DNA from: Scatophagus argus
Lineage: Eukaryota; Chordata; Actinopteri; Scatophagidae
Direction of reading: 5' to 3'
DNA length: 64,000 nucleotides
Assembly (NCBI RefSeq): GCF_020382885.2
Contig: NC_058496.1
Coordinates: 129,001-193,000 of the forward strand
A model generated the notes under the pieces. That model was not told the origin of the DNA, made no database searches, and saw only the letters and a list, made by a program, of their open reading frames with translations. A program made the position numbers and the translations under genes. Of this stretch, positions 33,581-47,600 are shown piece by piece. Every line of letters starts with the position of its first letter. Within the stretch, counting starts at the first letter, position 1.

Positions 33581-36115
33581 GTGGTACCTGAAGATGCTGC
33601 AGTGTTTCAGGTGTCAGCAGTGGTTTCATGAAGCCTGCACTCAGTGTCTGCAGGAGTCCATGATGTTTGGCGACAGGTGAATCTCCTGCTCCTCCTCTGC
33701 TCCACACAGGAAGTTTGGCACAGGAAATGTGGTTGATTTTCAAAGTAAAACTGCCTGTGTAGACTCCAACCACACAGCACATCCAGTCAAACAAAAAAGA
33801 AACCTTTTACCCACGTAAATTTACTCATGTCAGAAGCAAACAATGAAGGAAAATTGACCAAATGGACTAAATCTGATCACGTCATCTCAGCTAGAACACA
33901 GTGCAGCTTCAGCTGGCAGGGACTCCTCGTTCCTCCTCTTTGCTCCTGTTTATTTTCCTCTATGTACTGAGACAGTGTTTTCATCTTAACTCCTCCTCCT
34001 CAGGTTCTACCTCTTCCTGTGCTCTGCGTGTAATAAAGGGTCAGAGTACGTCCGTCGTCTGTCTCTGAGGTGGGTCGATCTGGTTCATCTGGTCCTCTAC
34101 AACCTGTCGGTCAGCAGCAAGAAGAAATACTTTGAGCTGGACGAGATCCTTGCCTTCGTCTCCGAGAACTGGGAACATTTACAGCTTGGGAAGGTACCAG
34201 ACTGGACCAAACTAGACCTGGTCCACTCTGGACCAAACTAGACCTGAACCAGACTGGACTAAATTAGATCTGGACCAGACTGGACCAAACTAGACCTGAA
34301 CCAGACTAGCAGACACTGGATGGAGCCTGATGGTTTTAAGTAGTTTGTTTTGTGTCTTGTCCAGCTGTCCAACACTCCACCCTCAGAGAGAGGACAGCAT
34401 CTGCTGGACGCCCTGAATAAATACAAGAGCAAGTAAGAAACACACACAACACATCACCTCAACGGTTCAGTGCATTTGGATCATCACTGACCGTGTGAGT
34501 GTGTTTAGGTTTCTGTGTGGGAAGGAGATTAAGAAGAGGAAGTGCATCTTCCGTCTGAGGACTCGAGTCCCTCCACACCCCCCCTCCAAGCTCTTTCCTG
34601 AGCGTGCTCAGAGCGATGGCGGACGGGGCCGTAAGAAAGGCGTGGTCAGGAGCAGGTATGTCTCATCACATGGTGTCTGATGGTCACTTCAGTCTGTCGT
34701 CTTCAGCAAGTGTGTGACCATCATCATCATCGTATCACATGACAGCAGCAGCTGAGTCTCTCTGTGAACAGCATGAACAAAATGATGTGTGTCTGTCTGT
34801 CTGTCTGGTTACATTTACACAGTGTTTCAACTGAGCGCAAGAAGAGGAAGTCCAAGTGGCTGCTGGAAGATGCCATTCCTAACGTAAGACTTTGTTTGTT
34901 TCCTCAACAGTCCACAGTGTCAGGACTAAACAGACTAATGTGTTATTACTGTGTGTGTGTAGAACGAGTTGTCCTGCAGTTGGACCTCCAACCACCACAT
35001 GGCCAACATCTTTGACTTCACCCTGGATGAACTGCAGAGCCTGAAGAGGTGAGACTGATCAGCTGACCACCCATCAGTTTTCAGACTGTCGTCACGTGTC
35101 CTACCTTCTGCTCTCCCCTCTCAGCAGTTCCAGCAGGACAGTCAGCATTGATCAGGACTCCACTGATGCCTCCACTTCCGGTTCGGCCACAACCAGCGCC
35201 TCCTATCACTTCAGGTAATCTGTCCTCCATCTTTGTCCTCCTCTTCTTCGTCAGCTCGTGTTTGCAGTGACAGTTGTGTGCTGCTTCTGGAATCTGACAG
35301 AAGATAGCTAAATTGTTTGTAAATTGTTTATTATTGATCCCTAACTGGGTTTTTTTTCACTATCCACTCGCTGCTGTAGCAAGGTGAATTTCCCCATTGT
35401 GGGACAATAAAGGAAATCTTATCTTATCTTAAGGCATGAGATGCACATACAGTTAACTTTACCTGCTCAGAACCTGAAGAAGTGAAGTGCGGGCCCTTTA
35501 TTCTGACATACACCTGATGAGATAATCCACAGCTGCTGTCCTCTTTGACCCCTGCTCATGCAGTTTAAAAATGTAAACTACAACAGTCACATCTGTATCC
35601 AGACTTCTCCCACCTCACGACGTCCTTTGGCCTACACTGTGCTTCAAATCCCAGAGCAACAAAGAATTTCAAACTCTTCAGTTATGTTGGATGAGTGGGT
35701 GATCTGTGGAATGTGTGCTCCTCTCAGCCTTGTACTGTTTAAAGTGTGACCTTTGACCTCTGCCATCAGGAGGAGGGTCGGCAGCAGGAAGAGGAAGCTG
35801 CCTAGCAACAGTTACAGCCAGTGGGCCAATCGCAGTGAAGCTGGAGAGGAACTGGGAGGGGAGGAGCCTTCTGGGATGCTGGAGGACCAAGACACTCCAA
35901 ACCACACTCACTTGACAACAGACTCCTCCCATTTCCTGTCAGACCCTTCACAGCTTCCCTCTGACTCCTCCCACCTTCACTCCTCAATCTCCTCATACTT
36001 TGGAGTGGCGGGCAGACTGACCAATGGGGAGAGGTACCAGGTGTTGGCTCGACGTGTCACTCCTCAGGGGACGGTCCAGTATCTGTTAGAGTGGGAGGGG
36101 ACAGCTCCTTATTAG
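31836..36115 (+). CDS. phf19: phf19, PHD finger protein 19 (Polycomb-like 3)
   Basis: Thirteen coding exons give 566 residues (human PHF19 580). Order: Tudor domain, PHD finger 1, PHD finger 2, extended winged-helix domain, basic linker, C-terminal SUZ12-binding region. Polycomb-like proteins bring PRC2 to CpG islands and read H3K36 methylation. PHF19 is favoured over MTF2 and PHF1 because the protein ends [20 protein letters not shown] then WEGTAPY and carries [14 protein letters not shown]. The start ATG follows the exon 2 acceptor by one base. The N terminus ([17 protein letters not shown]) is not conserved with human. AATAAA at 36333-36338 would end the mRNA about 220 bp after the stop. 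Confidence 0.95.
32264..33676 (+). CDS. phf19: phf19 PHD finger exons
   Basis: Exons 32264-32377 and 32897-32991 form PHD1 ([30 protein letters not shown]). Exons 33335-33483 and 33581-33676 form PHD2 ([35 protein letters not shown]). All zinc-binding Cys/His positions are present. Phases agree. Confidence 0.95.
34004..34883 (+). CDS. phf19: phf19 extended winged-helix and basic region exons
   Basis: Exons 34004-34193, 34365-34432, 34509-34655 and 34823-34883. They include [36 protein letters not shown] and [20 protein letters not shown]. The Lys-rich loop (KEIKKRK) is the part of the domain known to contact unmethylated CpG DNA in Polycomb-like proteins. A degenerate ~22-bp minisatellite follows the first of these exons. 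Confidence 0.94.
34194..34310. repeat. Degenerate ~22-bp minisatellite (gaccagactggaccaaactag)
   Basis: About five imperfect units of accagactggaccaaactagacctg in phf19, starting at the donor of exon 34004-34193. Confidence 0.8.
34963..36115 (+). CDS. phf19: phf19 C-terminal exons (SUZ12-binding end)
   Basis: Exons 34963-35048 ([20 protein letters not shown]), 35125-35214 (Ser/Thr-rich) and 35770-36115 ([20 protein letters not shown], stop TAG 36113-36115). The final segment corresponds to the chromo-like C terminus that binds SUZ12. Confidence 0.94.
35300..35435 (+). mobile_element. LINE 3'-tail remnant
   Basis: Ends aaggtgaatttccccattgtgggacaataaaggaaatcttatcttatctta, the standard 3' end of a fish LINE. 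Similar tails are near 14440-14470 and 26690-26740. Confidence 0.7.
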
Positions 36116-39100
36116 GACATTAACCGAGTACAGGTGTGAAGCTTTGATTCCTCTTCCTCCACTCTCACAGAGGACACTTTGTTTCCTCATCAGCTCAAGT
36201 CTGTCTGCTGACTGGCTGAAACCTTGAGCTCAGTCACCTCATGACTAAAGTCCATCTGAACACCTGATCAGGTTTTCATGTTTCCGAGATGCCCACTTTT
36301 AATGTCAGTTAACGATTTTAAAAATGTTGGCAAATAAACTAAAAACACAACATTTCATCCTGTTTGTCAAAGGCAGCATTCGTTTTTCCCAATAACAGGA
36401 CGGTTAGGACCCAGTTTGTGCTGAAACTCATCCAGAAACTGGTGAACTGAATCTGACCAAAGACAACTTTGTGAGACGAATGTCCCTCTGAAAACTCTTT
36501 GTAAACATGTCCAATGCGTCGTCTGTCCCTACAAGGATCCAAAAGACTGCATGTCTGTCAGATGGTTTTCAGATGAGTTTGGAGGAATCGGTTATCAAAG
36601 TAGATCACGAGCCTTTCGAAAGAGTATTTAGTGAACACAAACAAAACTTTTAAATACAGCCAAAGACCACACACACACACACACACACACACATTGTTAT
36701 CAGACTGACAGTACATGGAGCTTGTGCCTTTGTTTTGTCAAATCAAACACATTTCTTCTTCTTTGCCTCTGATATGTGAAACAGTCAGAGGCTCCTGTAG
36801 TTACCTGTAGCGCCCCCCAGCTGTCAAACAGCTCGCTGCCTTACCTGTCCTCTCTGCTGTACCTGTGAGTTGCATCAGTTCAGTTCAGTTTATTTATATA
36901 GCGCTTAAATTGACCCTCAGTCAGAAAGCTGCTGCTCTGCTCTGTGATGGTTCACCTTCAGTACTGGTCTCATCAGGTACCCTCACACCTGTTGTGACCT
37001 CACAGTGGGGATGTGGTCAGCAGCTGACCTAAGTCTTCACCTGTGAAGTAACAGTGAAATCTGAGTTATGGTTCTGCATTCCTTTTCTGGAATATAAAGC
37101 CTCAATTAATTTCCCTCCACAATGGAGAGAGCAGGAACTTGCAACAGATCTGATCCATGAACTCAGCAGTTCCTGGCTCCCAAACTGATGGCCAGTACTG
37201 GGCTGAGGGCCAGTCCTCCTCCTGAAGTTCACTTCAACAGTCTGAGTAAGAGAGGTCAGAGTTCAGACCAGATCCTCTCTCTGTGGAGGGATATGTCCTA
37301 TGGGACTGTAGATTTTACTCAGGTCAGAGTCCCACTACCAACCAGACTCTGTACAGATTTCTGTGGATTTCGAAAAAAAATTCACAAAACACAACATTTT
37401 ATTGATTTAGCTTTTCGCTCACTTTCTCCATCCTGGTCTGAATGTTGTTTCAAAGTCATCTGTGATTGTTGTCAAAACCAACAATATTTCAAGATTTCAG
37501 ACTGAACCTAAAATATTGTGATGTGAAGTCTTCCTTGTGTCTTTAAACATCTCGGATACAGAATTGTGATCAGTGCATGACATCTGACCTGACAAAGACA
37601 AACACTTTGCTGCTGAAGCTTCACACGAGCTTCATGAGGTGTGTGTGTGTGTGTGTGTATGTGTGTGTGTGTGTGAATCCAAACAGGAGGAGTCATCACA
37701 CCGACCTTCAGCCCTTCAGAGTGTAAAATGTGAAGCCCCAGATAAAACTACAAGTCCCAGAGTTCATTGTGTCCTTGTTTTTACTTTCACGGCCTTGACC
37801 GCTCTGTGTTTCTGTTAACAGCTGTTTTCTATGCAATCAGCCTCACTCAGCACACTGACGATCAGTCAGAGCGATTGATCACTGCTGTTCACATTCATGT
37901 GCATTTGTTCTGACATCAGAGGTTAGCTAACACAGCCCATTGGTTTGAATGAGGAATGCTAACAGTGCTACGAGTGCCTACAGTCTCCAAGACATAAAAC
38001 TGACACTCTGCCACTTTAAACCTGCAGCTCCTCCTCGATGCCATGGTAACCATGCTCCCCTCCCATTGGCCCATTGGATGGTTGATTTGATCATGTTACT
38101 GTTTGTATGTTCTGTTTAGCTGACCAATCAGTTGCCAGCTTTCTCTGGAATAAAAAAAAGTTGTTTGACCTTTGACCCCTCTGTGTGTTTCTGTGTGTGT
38201 GTGTGTGCGTGCGTGCAGCAGTGAGAGTGCGACAGGTGATAATCTGTTAATGCCATTAAGGTGTTAAACAACATGTGAGAAACATGAGAAGCCAGTCAGA
38301 CAGTTCAGTGTGTGTCTGCTGTCGTCCTGAGGGTCCCTGCAGATAGACAGATAGGAGGTCAGGCAGACGGGTACAGCTGTCTTACAGTGTGAGGAGCAGC
38401 CATCCTGCAGCTGAAGAGCTTTGGGTTTTATCTGTGTGAGTTTACCTGTCTGTCCAGCTATCTGTGCCTCTACCTGTCTTAATGTCACTCTGTCGCCATC
38501 TCCACTTGTCTACCTGTCGTTCTGCCCGTCAGTCTCTGTTGACCTGTCTGTACAACTGTCCTTGTCTGTCTGCTTTTCTGTTTACCTGTCATACCTTTGT
38601 CATTTGATTTGTATCTGTCTGTCTGCGTGTACCTGTCTCCCTGCTTCAGGTGTGTCTATAGCAGTTAGAGACAGACAAGTCTGTGCCTTAGGATGGAGGA
38701 GCTGGTGAAGCATTTGTCCAGGTGTCAATTCATGGGGTGGATGAGTGTGATTGGTGAGTTGATGACTGACAACAGAAAGATGAGACACACCATTTTGTTT
38801 CCAGGTAGGACCCGACAGACACATCTGATTGGATGATTAGGTTTTGACGTGATATTTTCCTGCTGTTTACCTGCACGGCAGAATCAAACAACAGAGCTGC
38901 CGTTTGCTATATTTGTTTGTCACTTTAACCAAGTTAGTTCAAGTGTTTTGCAGAGAAGATATGAAAGATAACAAAGATCAAAATAAGTAGAAACGGACCA
39001 AAAGAAGAAAACTGAATTGACTGTCCCTAATTAATTGAACGCTGTTGCTTCCTATTCACTCAGTAAACAGACTGACCCGATCACAATAATGTGCAGCACA

Positions 39101-40032
39101 TGACAGCTTTAAGGATCAGTTCACCGCAAAGTTGAATGTGTGTCCATCTGAGAGTTCTGGTGGCGTCTGCCTTCTCTTCAGTGTGATGGAACCAGATGAC
39201 ACTTGATGTCTCAGGACCCGCTTACTGCTGACAATCCACAGACCTTGTCATGAGCAGGTTCATGTAGGAACTGTTTTCTTTACTTCCATGACGGACAAGA
39301 GGCTCACTGATCTTACAGCTGAGCCGTTAATATTCACATCCTCCACGTCACAAAGTCGAGCCACGGTTTGGTTTGGAAAGTGAAATCTGTGGTCTTTCGT
39401 GCTCTGATTCTTAGCATGTCCTGTAGTTTGTTTTAAAACTGATCTGAGGTCAGATTTTGGTGGATGTCTTGTGAACACGGCACAGATGTCTGATATCATT
39501 AACAAACAGTCTGGGTTTAAATGTACAGTCAGTCTTGCTTTTGTGTTTCAAGTGTTTGTTTTTAAGAAAAGATGAAGTACTACTACTAGTTCTGTTGGTA
39601 CTGCTCGAATATATTGAGGTTGTGATGATGTCACAGAGTTGAAGAGCGCCTCCATCCATTGGCTGTCGTGTGGTCGAAAGGCGGAGCCTGATGTATGGAC
39701 TAAAATGTTCTGCATCCTGTCAGATTCTCAGTTAGTGATGCTGAACAACCTAGAGGTAAAAACCAAAACAAATCAGCAGAACAAGGAACATTTCAGTAAC
39801 TAAAGCAAACAGAAAAGAAACTTCTTCCTCCTCAGGTTCATCCTCTGCTTCTGACGGAGAGGGCGGAGACTTGCACTGTCTGGTTGCTAAGATACACTCT
39901 GCATGTGACCTCAGCACCTCCTCGCTCCACCCATAAAGGTAAGGAGGACGAGACGAGTCTAAAAAACTGCAGAAGAAAAAGTCAGACAGACAGAAAGGTA
40001 CAGATTGGCAGACAGACAGGTACAGACGTGTG
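36116..40032. other. phf19 3' UTR and phf19-dab2ip intergenic region
   Basis: The phf19 poly(A) signal is at 36333. The rest holds (CA)n at 36669-36692, a partial LINE/SINE tail at 36888-36915 (tttatttatatagcgc), a (TG)n tract near 37640-37674 and a degenerate ctgtctgt stretch at 38430-38640. No gene was recognised. The dab2ip promoter should lie just left of 40033. Confidence 0.6.
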
Positions 40033-42930
40033 ATGGATGTGGAGTTTGAGGCAGAGTTTGAAGACATGAACGGTAAGAAGAAGAATTTGTTTTCTGCTTC
40101 ACTGAAGTTCATTGTGTGTGTGTGTGTGTGTGTGTTTGCAGATTGCAGCAGGATTAGCTGTTCTGCTTAATCTTGATGTCACAATAATAATCTCATAATC
40201 TGACATCTGAGGTTAGTCACCATGGCAACAGGACCAGGAGTTCAGGCAGTGGTGGTGTTGAACATGCTGCAGGTTAACATCACCTGCAAAGGGTCAAAGT
40301 CACATCCATCAACACCAACAGCTCCAACAAGTCTCTGTCTAGTCTATGCTGTGAGATCCACCAGTCTAGTCGGGTTGAGTAAAGCTTAAACAAGCGAGAT
40401 TTCTCAGAATTCAACCAATTAAGATGCGAATATTTCTTTAACAAAATGGACAAAAAATGACCTTTTGTGAAACATTTAACACCGTGCATACATATGTTAA
40501 TACATACATGCACATTACGTGCAAATATTACTTTAATGAAAGGAAAGCTTTTCAATATCAAATTTCTCGCTCTACAAATGGTTGACTATATTCCAGGTGC
40601 AATCCAAACTAACTTCACGTCTACAAGTTTGCACCTTACAAAAGTTAGCTAATCATTGTTGGGCGTTATACCACTCTGACAACTGCGGGAGACAAAAAAA
40701 TGCCCTGTGGGTGAGTGGCAAATCTGACAAAAGTTGATTTCCACCAAAACATACAGTAAAATCACATGTGGGCAGGTATGGTATTTCAAGTGCATGATGT
40801 CTCACACCAGTCAGATACATTTGTGCCAATATGATGAGCCGTTAATTCGAGTAGCTGAGTCTTGTCAGCAGATTGTCATTGTAGATTTGCATTAAAATAT
40901 ATTATTAATATATGTTATTATTAAATTATTATTGTTATACAAATTATTATATTGTTGTTGTTATTATTAAATATATTATTAAATATTATTATTAAAATAT
41001 AATGGTGATCTATTTTACTTGGCTAATTTATATGGTCATGAGACTTTGTGCATGTATGGGATAAATGAAAAGGAGAAATACAAACGAAACGGAGCAGCAG
41101 TTGTGTGAAGGACAGTGAGCAGACCAGGATAGTCATGCATCATGTCCAGGTCAGTTAGTTAGTTATTGGGAAGATGAAGTGCACTGGTTTATTCAACCTG
41201 TATTTTGATTGTGATGCTTAAGGTTGCTTGCAAGCGACCTGGGCTACAAGTAAACTGAATTTGTTGCTCAGTTAGCAACGCAGTCAAATAGGCTAGTTCA
41301 ACACTAGATCACGAGAAATTTCCAGATGAGATTGTCTGGACAGTCTTCCAGGTGTTGCTGGTGTGAGGTCCACCACATACGCTGTGTGTCGTCTGTCTCT
41401 GTCAGTTGGCTCTGGATTTTCTGAGTATCTGTCTAAGTTGCGGCCCTGATGGCTGGGACAGATCAGAGAGCTGCCGTGTCCCAGGATTCAGATGCTTGTC
41501 AGGTTTTCAGCAGTGCTGTACTTCAGTGGAGATCATGGATTCTGACAGGTGGGTTCAGTACAGATGATGTTCCTGTACATGGAGACACCGTTTAGTAATG
41601 CAGCCAGATATGCACATACGCTACAGACTCCTCCAGGTCAGTTACGTGGTCAGTGAGGGCAGCTTCCATAAAAGTGTTCCAGTCAAAGTTTACAGAGGCA
41701 GCTCAACTGTGTACTGAGGATGAGTCCTCGGCAGGTTCTGGTTCTGGTCCAGGTTCAACTCTCTCGCTGTCTCACTCCACAGCTGTCTGAACAAATAAAG
41801 ACAACAAATAAAACATCGACCTTGTCATCATTAGTTACCATGGCTACAGCTGTGGAGCCAACATGTCTGATTGCTGCTAAAACTTTGTCTGTTCCAGATG
41901 TTCCAGGCAAAGGGGTCCGCCGACAGAGCATGCCCAGTAGCTCCGCCATGGACACGCCCACCGCCAGAGTGACGGTGATTACACGCACACACATATGCAC
42001 ACACACTTCCTCCTGCAGCTGGGATCAGCCTGCTGTTTCCATGGTAACAGGAGCTGTAGGTCACCTGATCAGCTCCCCCTGCAGGAAGAACAGTGAGATA
42101 CATTCAGAGTGTCTGTGTCTCCTCCTCACCTCCTCCTACCCCCACAGGGAGGTGAAACTGGAGCCTGTCTGATGATCAGTCATATTTCTGAGCAGCGGGG
42201 CCCAGCAGGGGCCCCGACCTGAGGAGCATCAGGGCGAACAAGGAGTCAGTAAATGATATTTATCCTGACCTCTGATTGCTTTAGATTCACAGTTCAGTGG
42301 GAGATCAGATCTGAGATCAGATCCTATTTTGTTATGTTGATGCTAACAGAAAATGATGCTCAACATGCAGCATCAGACGTCAGAGTAGCTGCTGCCAAAT
42401 TAACTTCCCAGTGACACAGCAGAAGATTCTGCGTTCAATGCATTGTGGGATGTTTTTCTATCTGAACACTGACAGTTTGACTTTATTTCATTTAACAGTG
42501 AAAGTCACATGATTGTGACTGTTGGAGCACCTTCATATCTGAATGGTGACAGAACATCAGGTCTTCATGTTTCCTGTCTGCCTCTGAGATGTCAAACTGT
42601 CCAAAAAGTGACCTGAATAATAAAAATGTAGCGACTGACACACAGACCCTGCAGTGGACAATCAGTAGGACTTTATTAAACAAGAGCCTGAGCTTCACAG
42701 TCACTCAGAAACCAAATGAAATCAGCAGCCTGTGGGAAATCTGATGCGTCTACAACAATAACTCGAGTCTGTTTTCATATCCTGCATGATTACATGACTC
42801 CTCCTCTTCCTCCTCCTCAGGGGTTTCTCTCTCGGAGGTTGAAACAGTCTCTTCGTCGTACTCGATCTCAGCCTAAACTGTCTCGCCCCAGCAGCTTGAA
42901 GTCCGACCCGATCAACATGGCTGACGACAG
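40033..42930 (+). CDS. dab2ip: dab2ip long-isoform N-terminal exons
   Basis: Exons 40033-40072 ([13 protein letters not shown], donor gtaaga), 41898-41974 ([20 protein letters not shown]...TARVT) and 42821-42930 ([30 protein letters not shown]). The last two match human DAB2IP (SMEPSAATPFRVT, then [14 protein letters not shown]). Phases 1, 0, 2 fit. Confidence 0.88.
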
Positions 42931-44586
42931 GTAACTCACCAACACGTTATTGATAATCAGTTACCCAGAATTCCACTGTGATATATGGATGATCAGACTG
43001 AATGAACCTTTAGCTAGGACCTTCTTATTGAATATGAGGGAGATTAGCCATCTTCTCTTAGACTCCCAGTTGGATCCAGGCCCAGGTCCAGGTCCTGGTT
43101 GGGTTCAGATGCATGATCAGCAGAGGGTGTTGCAGCTTACCCGCTGCATTTCCCTGGTCAACAAACCCACTCCACTTCTGTTCCAGTTTAGAACTCGTTT
43201 TCAGGTTCCAAACCAATTTGGTTTTGGTCAAAGTGCTTCAGACCATTCAAGATGACATGTGAGAACCAGAACGGGGCTCATCCCACGTTGGTGTCAGTCA
43301 GGTTTGTGCTCCTCTGAGGATGGAGGAAACCCGAAGGAGGCGACAAACACAACGACAACCACCTTTAGCTGCAAGTCAACACTTTTCACTGGACTGCTGC
43401 TGATTTGGAGTTTGTTGATTGGCTCGAAACTGTTGACAGGTGAGCAGCAGGTAAACATCCTACCAAGGTTCAAATGTGTTTACCAAGAGAGACCTGGAAA
43501 AAAGGTAAACAACAAACACAAACAACATGACCTGTCACACACTGGAAAAAGGGCAGCCGTGGCCTAGAGGTTGGAGAAGCGGCTTGTGATTGGAAGGTCG
43601 TTGGTTTGATTCCCCCACCGGACAGGCAGGAAATTTGAGGGTGGTGTGGTGGACTGATAATGTTCCCACCCCCCATTAGCTGGCTGATGTGCCCTTGAGC
43701 AAGGCACTTAAAACCCAATATGCTCTCCGGGCGCTTGATGCTGCCCACTGCTCCTGTGTGTGTTTCACTGCATGTTGCATGTGTGTGTTTCACTCAGTGA
43801 TGGGTTAAATGCAGAGAAGTCATTTCCCAGCTTGGGATTAATTAATTAATAAAGTATCTTAAATTAAAATTAAAGTTAAATTAAAAATTAAATTAAATTA
43901 AAGTGTCAATACCAAATCTGCATGGGGTTAAAGAAAGACAGAGACACTGAGAGGGGAGGAGGAGGAGAGCAAGGGTTGGAGGAGGGACGGAGGAGGGGGG
44001 TGGAGGAAAGGAGGAGAAGGGGTGGAGGAGGAGGAGAAGGAGGGATGGAGGAGGGGCATAAAGGAGAGGAGGAGGAGAAGGAGGGGTGGACGAGGGATGG
44101 TGGAGGGGGGGTGGGGGAGGACGGGCGGGGGGGGGGAAGTAGGGCAGCCTCACTGCAGGGAGGGGCCACTGCTGACAGGCAGAGCGGTCGAGTCACAGAG
44201 AGCTGAAGCCGTTTAGCATCAGCAGCAGCAAGCTAACGTGCAGACAGACAGGCTGCCAGACAGACAGGTTTTCAGCCTTTCGAACAAACAGCGTCAGGAT
44301 CAGCAGGTTCTCCATCTTTCTTTCTCTCTTCTCCTCCTCCTTCTCACTGCTGAAGGAGAACATGGATCCATAACTCCCCTCACCTCCTCCTCCTCCTCCT
44401 CCTCCTCTTCCTCTCAGCATTCACACAGGATGCTCGGTGAGTATCTGGACTGATCATCTGCACACATTAACAGTCTTTGTCCTCTGAATGGTCTGAAGAG
44501 AAAAATGTGCTGCAGTGTGTGTGCGTGTGTGTGTGTGCACGCACGGTGGCGTCTTCCACCTGATTTGCATGACCATGCATGCTGCG

Positions 44587-44625
<39 letters not shown>

Positions 44626-47600
44626 ATTAGCCTGACTCCAGCCTGCTAGCCTAGTATGTTAGCATGTAGCTAAGCTATTAAAACATTGTTAGCTAAGCGG
44701 GATAAGCTACAGCACACACGCAGACAGAAGAATTAGCATTAACATTAAGCAGCTCGTTAAGATGATGATGAGAGATAACGAGCTAACAGGGGAACAACAG
44801 ATCATCCTCTTTGTGTCAGGATGCTTCAGACGTGTGTGTGTGCGTGTGTGTGTGTGTGTGAGGTCAGAGGTCACTGTTGACCCCCCCAGTCACCTTCAGA
44901 ATCAGCTACTTCAGATCTTAAAACTGGTAACGTTGGAGAAACCAGTGAGATGAGCTGCGTTCTGAAAGGATCCAACAGGAGAAAGTAATCCCACCTCCTC
45001 CACCTCCTCCACCTCCTCCGCCTGCCCCCTTCAGGCCTCCTCTGAAACACTCAAACTGGTCTGTAGTTCTGGCTGGTAGATGTGTAAGGATCAGTGAGTT
45101 TTTGGAATCAAATAAATACCTAAAATATTATATAATAAATACATTTTAAGTGCCACAATAATAAAAACACTGGTAAAGCAGTTGTCATGATCATAGCTCC
45201 GTCTGACAAGGCTGCTGTCTGTGTTAGTTTTGTGCTATGATTAGCCATGTTAGCTGCTGGGATTTGCAGTCTGTTGCTGCTGCAGCACTTGTTCTTCAGC
45301 TCTGGGGCTGTGTGCTGTGAACGCAGCACATTGCTGTCCTCTCTTACTGCCTCATGTCTCATTCACACATCAGAAGACACCTAACAATGTGATAATGAAC
45401 GTAAACAACATGGCTGCTGTCGCCACTCACAGCTTTCAAGCTAGCATGTTAGCACCAGGAAAGTCTAGCTGCACGTTCTCTGCCATTCTTGTGTGAATAA
45501 CTCGCTAACAGCTTTAGCAACATATCCACTAGCCTGGAGGAAAACTTTGGTCATCTGCAGTAAGGGCATAGCACACATGGGTAGACAGATGAGTGGCTAG
45601 ACAGGTGTGAGGATGGACAGGCAGGTAGGCCCTCTAATCATCTTATTTGGACTGAATAATGTGATTATTACATGCTTTATTACAGGTCTGTTTTTTCCAC
45701 ATCATCTCACTTGGACCTGTTGATATATGAAGTTTATTCAAACAATTTTAAAACACTGTGTGTAAAAGCACTCACAAGTGTCAGTGTGGATTTGAAGGGA
45801 CAGTTCAGGTTCAGGTGAACACACACACACACACACACACACTGTGACTGTTGCCCCCACTCTGACTGTGTCAGAACTCTGCTGGTAGACTAATAAACAG
45901 GGACAACATCATGCGTGAAGGAGATTTATTCCTCTCCAGTGTCAGCGAGCACAACACATGGACCTGCTAGTAACTGTAGTGCATTCATGGCTTAACAAAC
46001 AGGAGCGACAGTTTTTAAATATGCATTGACGTGTGTGTGTGTGTGTGCGTGTGTGTGTGTGTCGGGGGGCAGGGGCCCTTCACACTGTTTGAGCGTCTGT
46101 CAACCAGTATGAGTGGGTGGAATCCTTTAAGGCAGGACACCTCCCAGGAGGGAGACAGGATGTTGAAGGCAAGGTTCAGAGAAAGACATAATAGGAAAAT
46201 GTAATTATTATTATAATAATTAATTATAATTATTGTATGCAGTCAGCAGTTGTATATCATCATCATTTCTGATGTTCATCCAGAATTAGCTCTGAGAAAT
46301 CTGAGGGAAATGAAAGTTTTGTCTATTACCAAAGTTTTCCAGTGTTGGTTGTCTGTATACCCATGCTGCTAACGGCAGCAGTTGCTAGCAGCTAATCCAA
46401 TCCCAAAATGCAGTGCTGTGTTTGGTACCAAGCAGAACAGATATACATCAGCTTCATCCAGGTGGCTCTACAACCTGAGACATGTGGCTCAGCACACTGA
46501 GGTCCGGTTCATATGTGTGTTCCTGATTTAAGAATAAGATTAAGAATTTCCTTTAATTGTCCCACGGTGGGGACACTTGTGTTGTCACAGCAACACAAGG
46601 ACAGCAATAAGGTGCAAATGAGCTGAATAAAAATAGAAAAATATGCAAAAGCGAGACAAAGTAGATTCTTAATATTTGCAACCAGATTCTGCTAAATTAT
46701 TTGAAAAACTACACAAAGGGAAACGCAATATAAAGTGACGACCCACAGTACAAAAGGTTCCAGCAAAGGTTATGGTATTGCACATGACCTGTTGAAGTTA
46801 TTGCACATATTTATTGTGTACTCACTTATTGTGGTGGAGTTACTGCACAGTAACTTCTTGAGGGTCAGTTTGCGGTGGACTCATGGGGTCTCACAGCAGC
46901 AGGGGAGGAGGACCTGCGGTGACCCTCCTTCACACACTTGAGGTGAAGCAGGTGAAGGAGCTGCCCAGCGCTGTCAGACTCTCATGCAGGGGGTGGGAGT
47001 GGTTCTCCAGCAGAGAGGACAGCTTGGCTATCAGCCTTCTCCCTCCCACCACCTGCACCGGGTCAATGGGGCTTCTTAGGACTGAGCTGGCCTTTCTGAT
47101 GATTTTGTCCATCCTCTTCCTGTCTGCAGAAGAGATGCTGCTGTCCCTCGCTCCATAGAACAGGGCCTACCACAGAGTTTAAATATGTCCTGAGGAGTGT
47201 CCCCTGTACTCCAAAGGACCTGAGTCTCCTCAGCAGGTACAGTCTGCTCTGGTCCTTCCTGTACAGTGCAGTGGAGTTGTCTGTCCAGTCCAGTCTGCTG
47301 TTTAGGTGAACATGCAGGTATTATAGGAGTCCACTCTCTCAGTGTCCACTCCCTGGACGTTCACTGGTGTTGGGGGTGAGTGTCCACGCCTGTGGAAATC
47401 CACCACCAGCTCCTCTGTTTTCCTGTGTTGCTCTGGAGGCGGTTCCATTGGCACCAGTCCAGTTCTGGATCAGTTCTCTGTACTTTGCGTCGTTCTCCAC
47501 AGTTATGAGGCCAACAATCACAGAATCATCAAAGAACTGCTGTAGATGACTGTGTTATTGAAAGCTCTGCAGAAATCAAAAAACATGGTTCTCAGTGTGC

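Noticed and set aside
38421-38708. Cys-rich plus-strand frame suggesting a small secreted protein
   Set aside because: It is a degenerate ctgtctgt repeat; no signal for splicing or family match.
41720-42172. A 150-residue plus-strand frame as an independent gene
   Set aside because: Only 41898-41974 is coding (a dab2ip exon with acceptor and donor). The rest is intron read through, including a CA-rich tract.
43551-43625. tRNA gene
   Set aside because: A- and B-box-like sequences are present, but the segment is the head of a 315-bp SINE with related copies; a tRNA cloverleaf is not maintained.
43893-44206. Pro-rich and Gly/Glu-rich open frames on both strands
   Set aside because: They come from a GGA-rich tract with strand asymmetry, not from protein-coding constraint.
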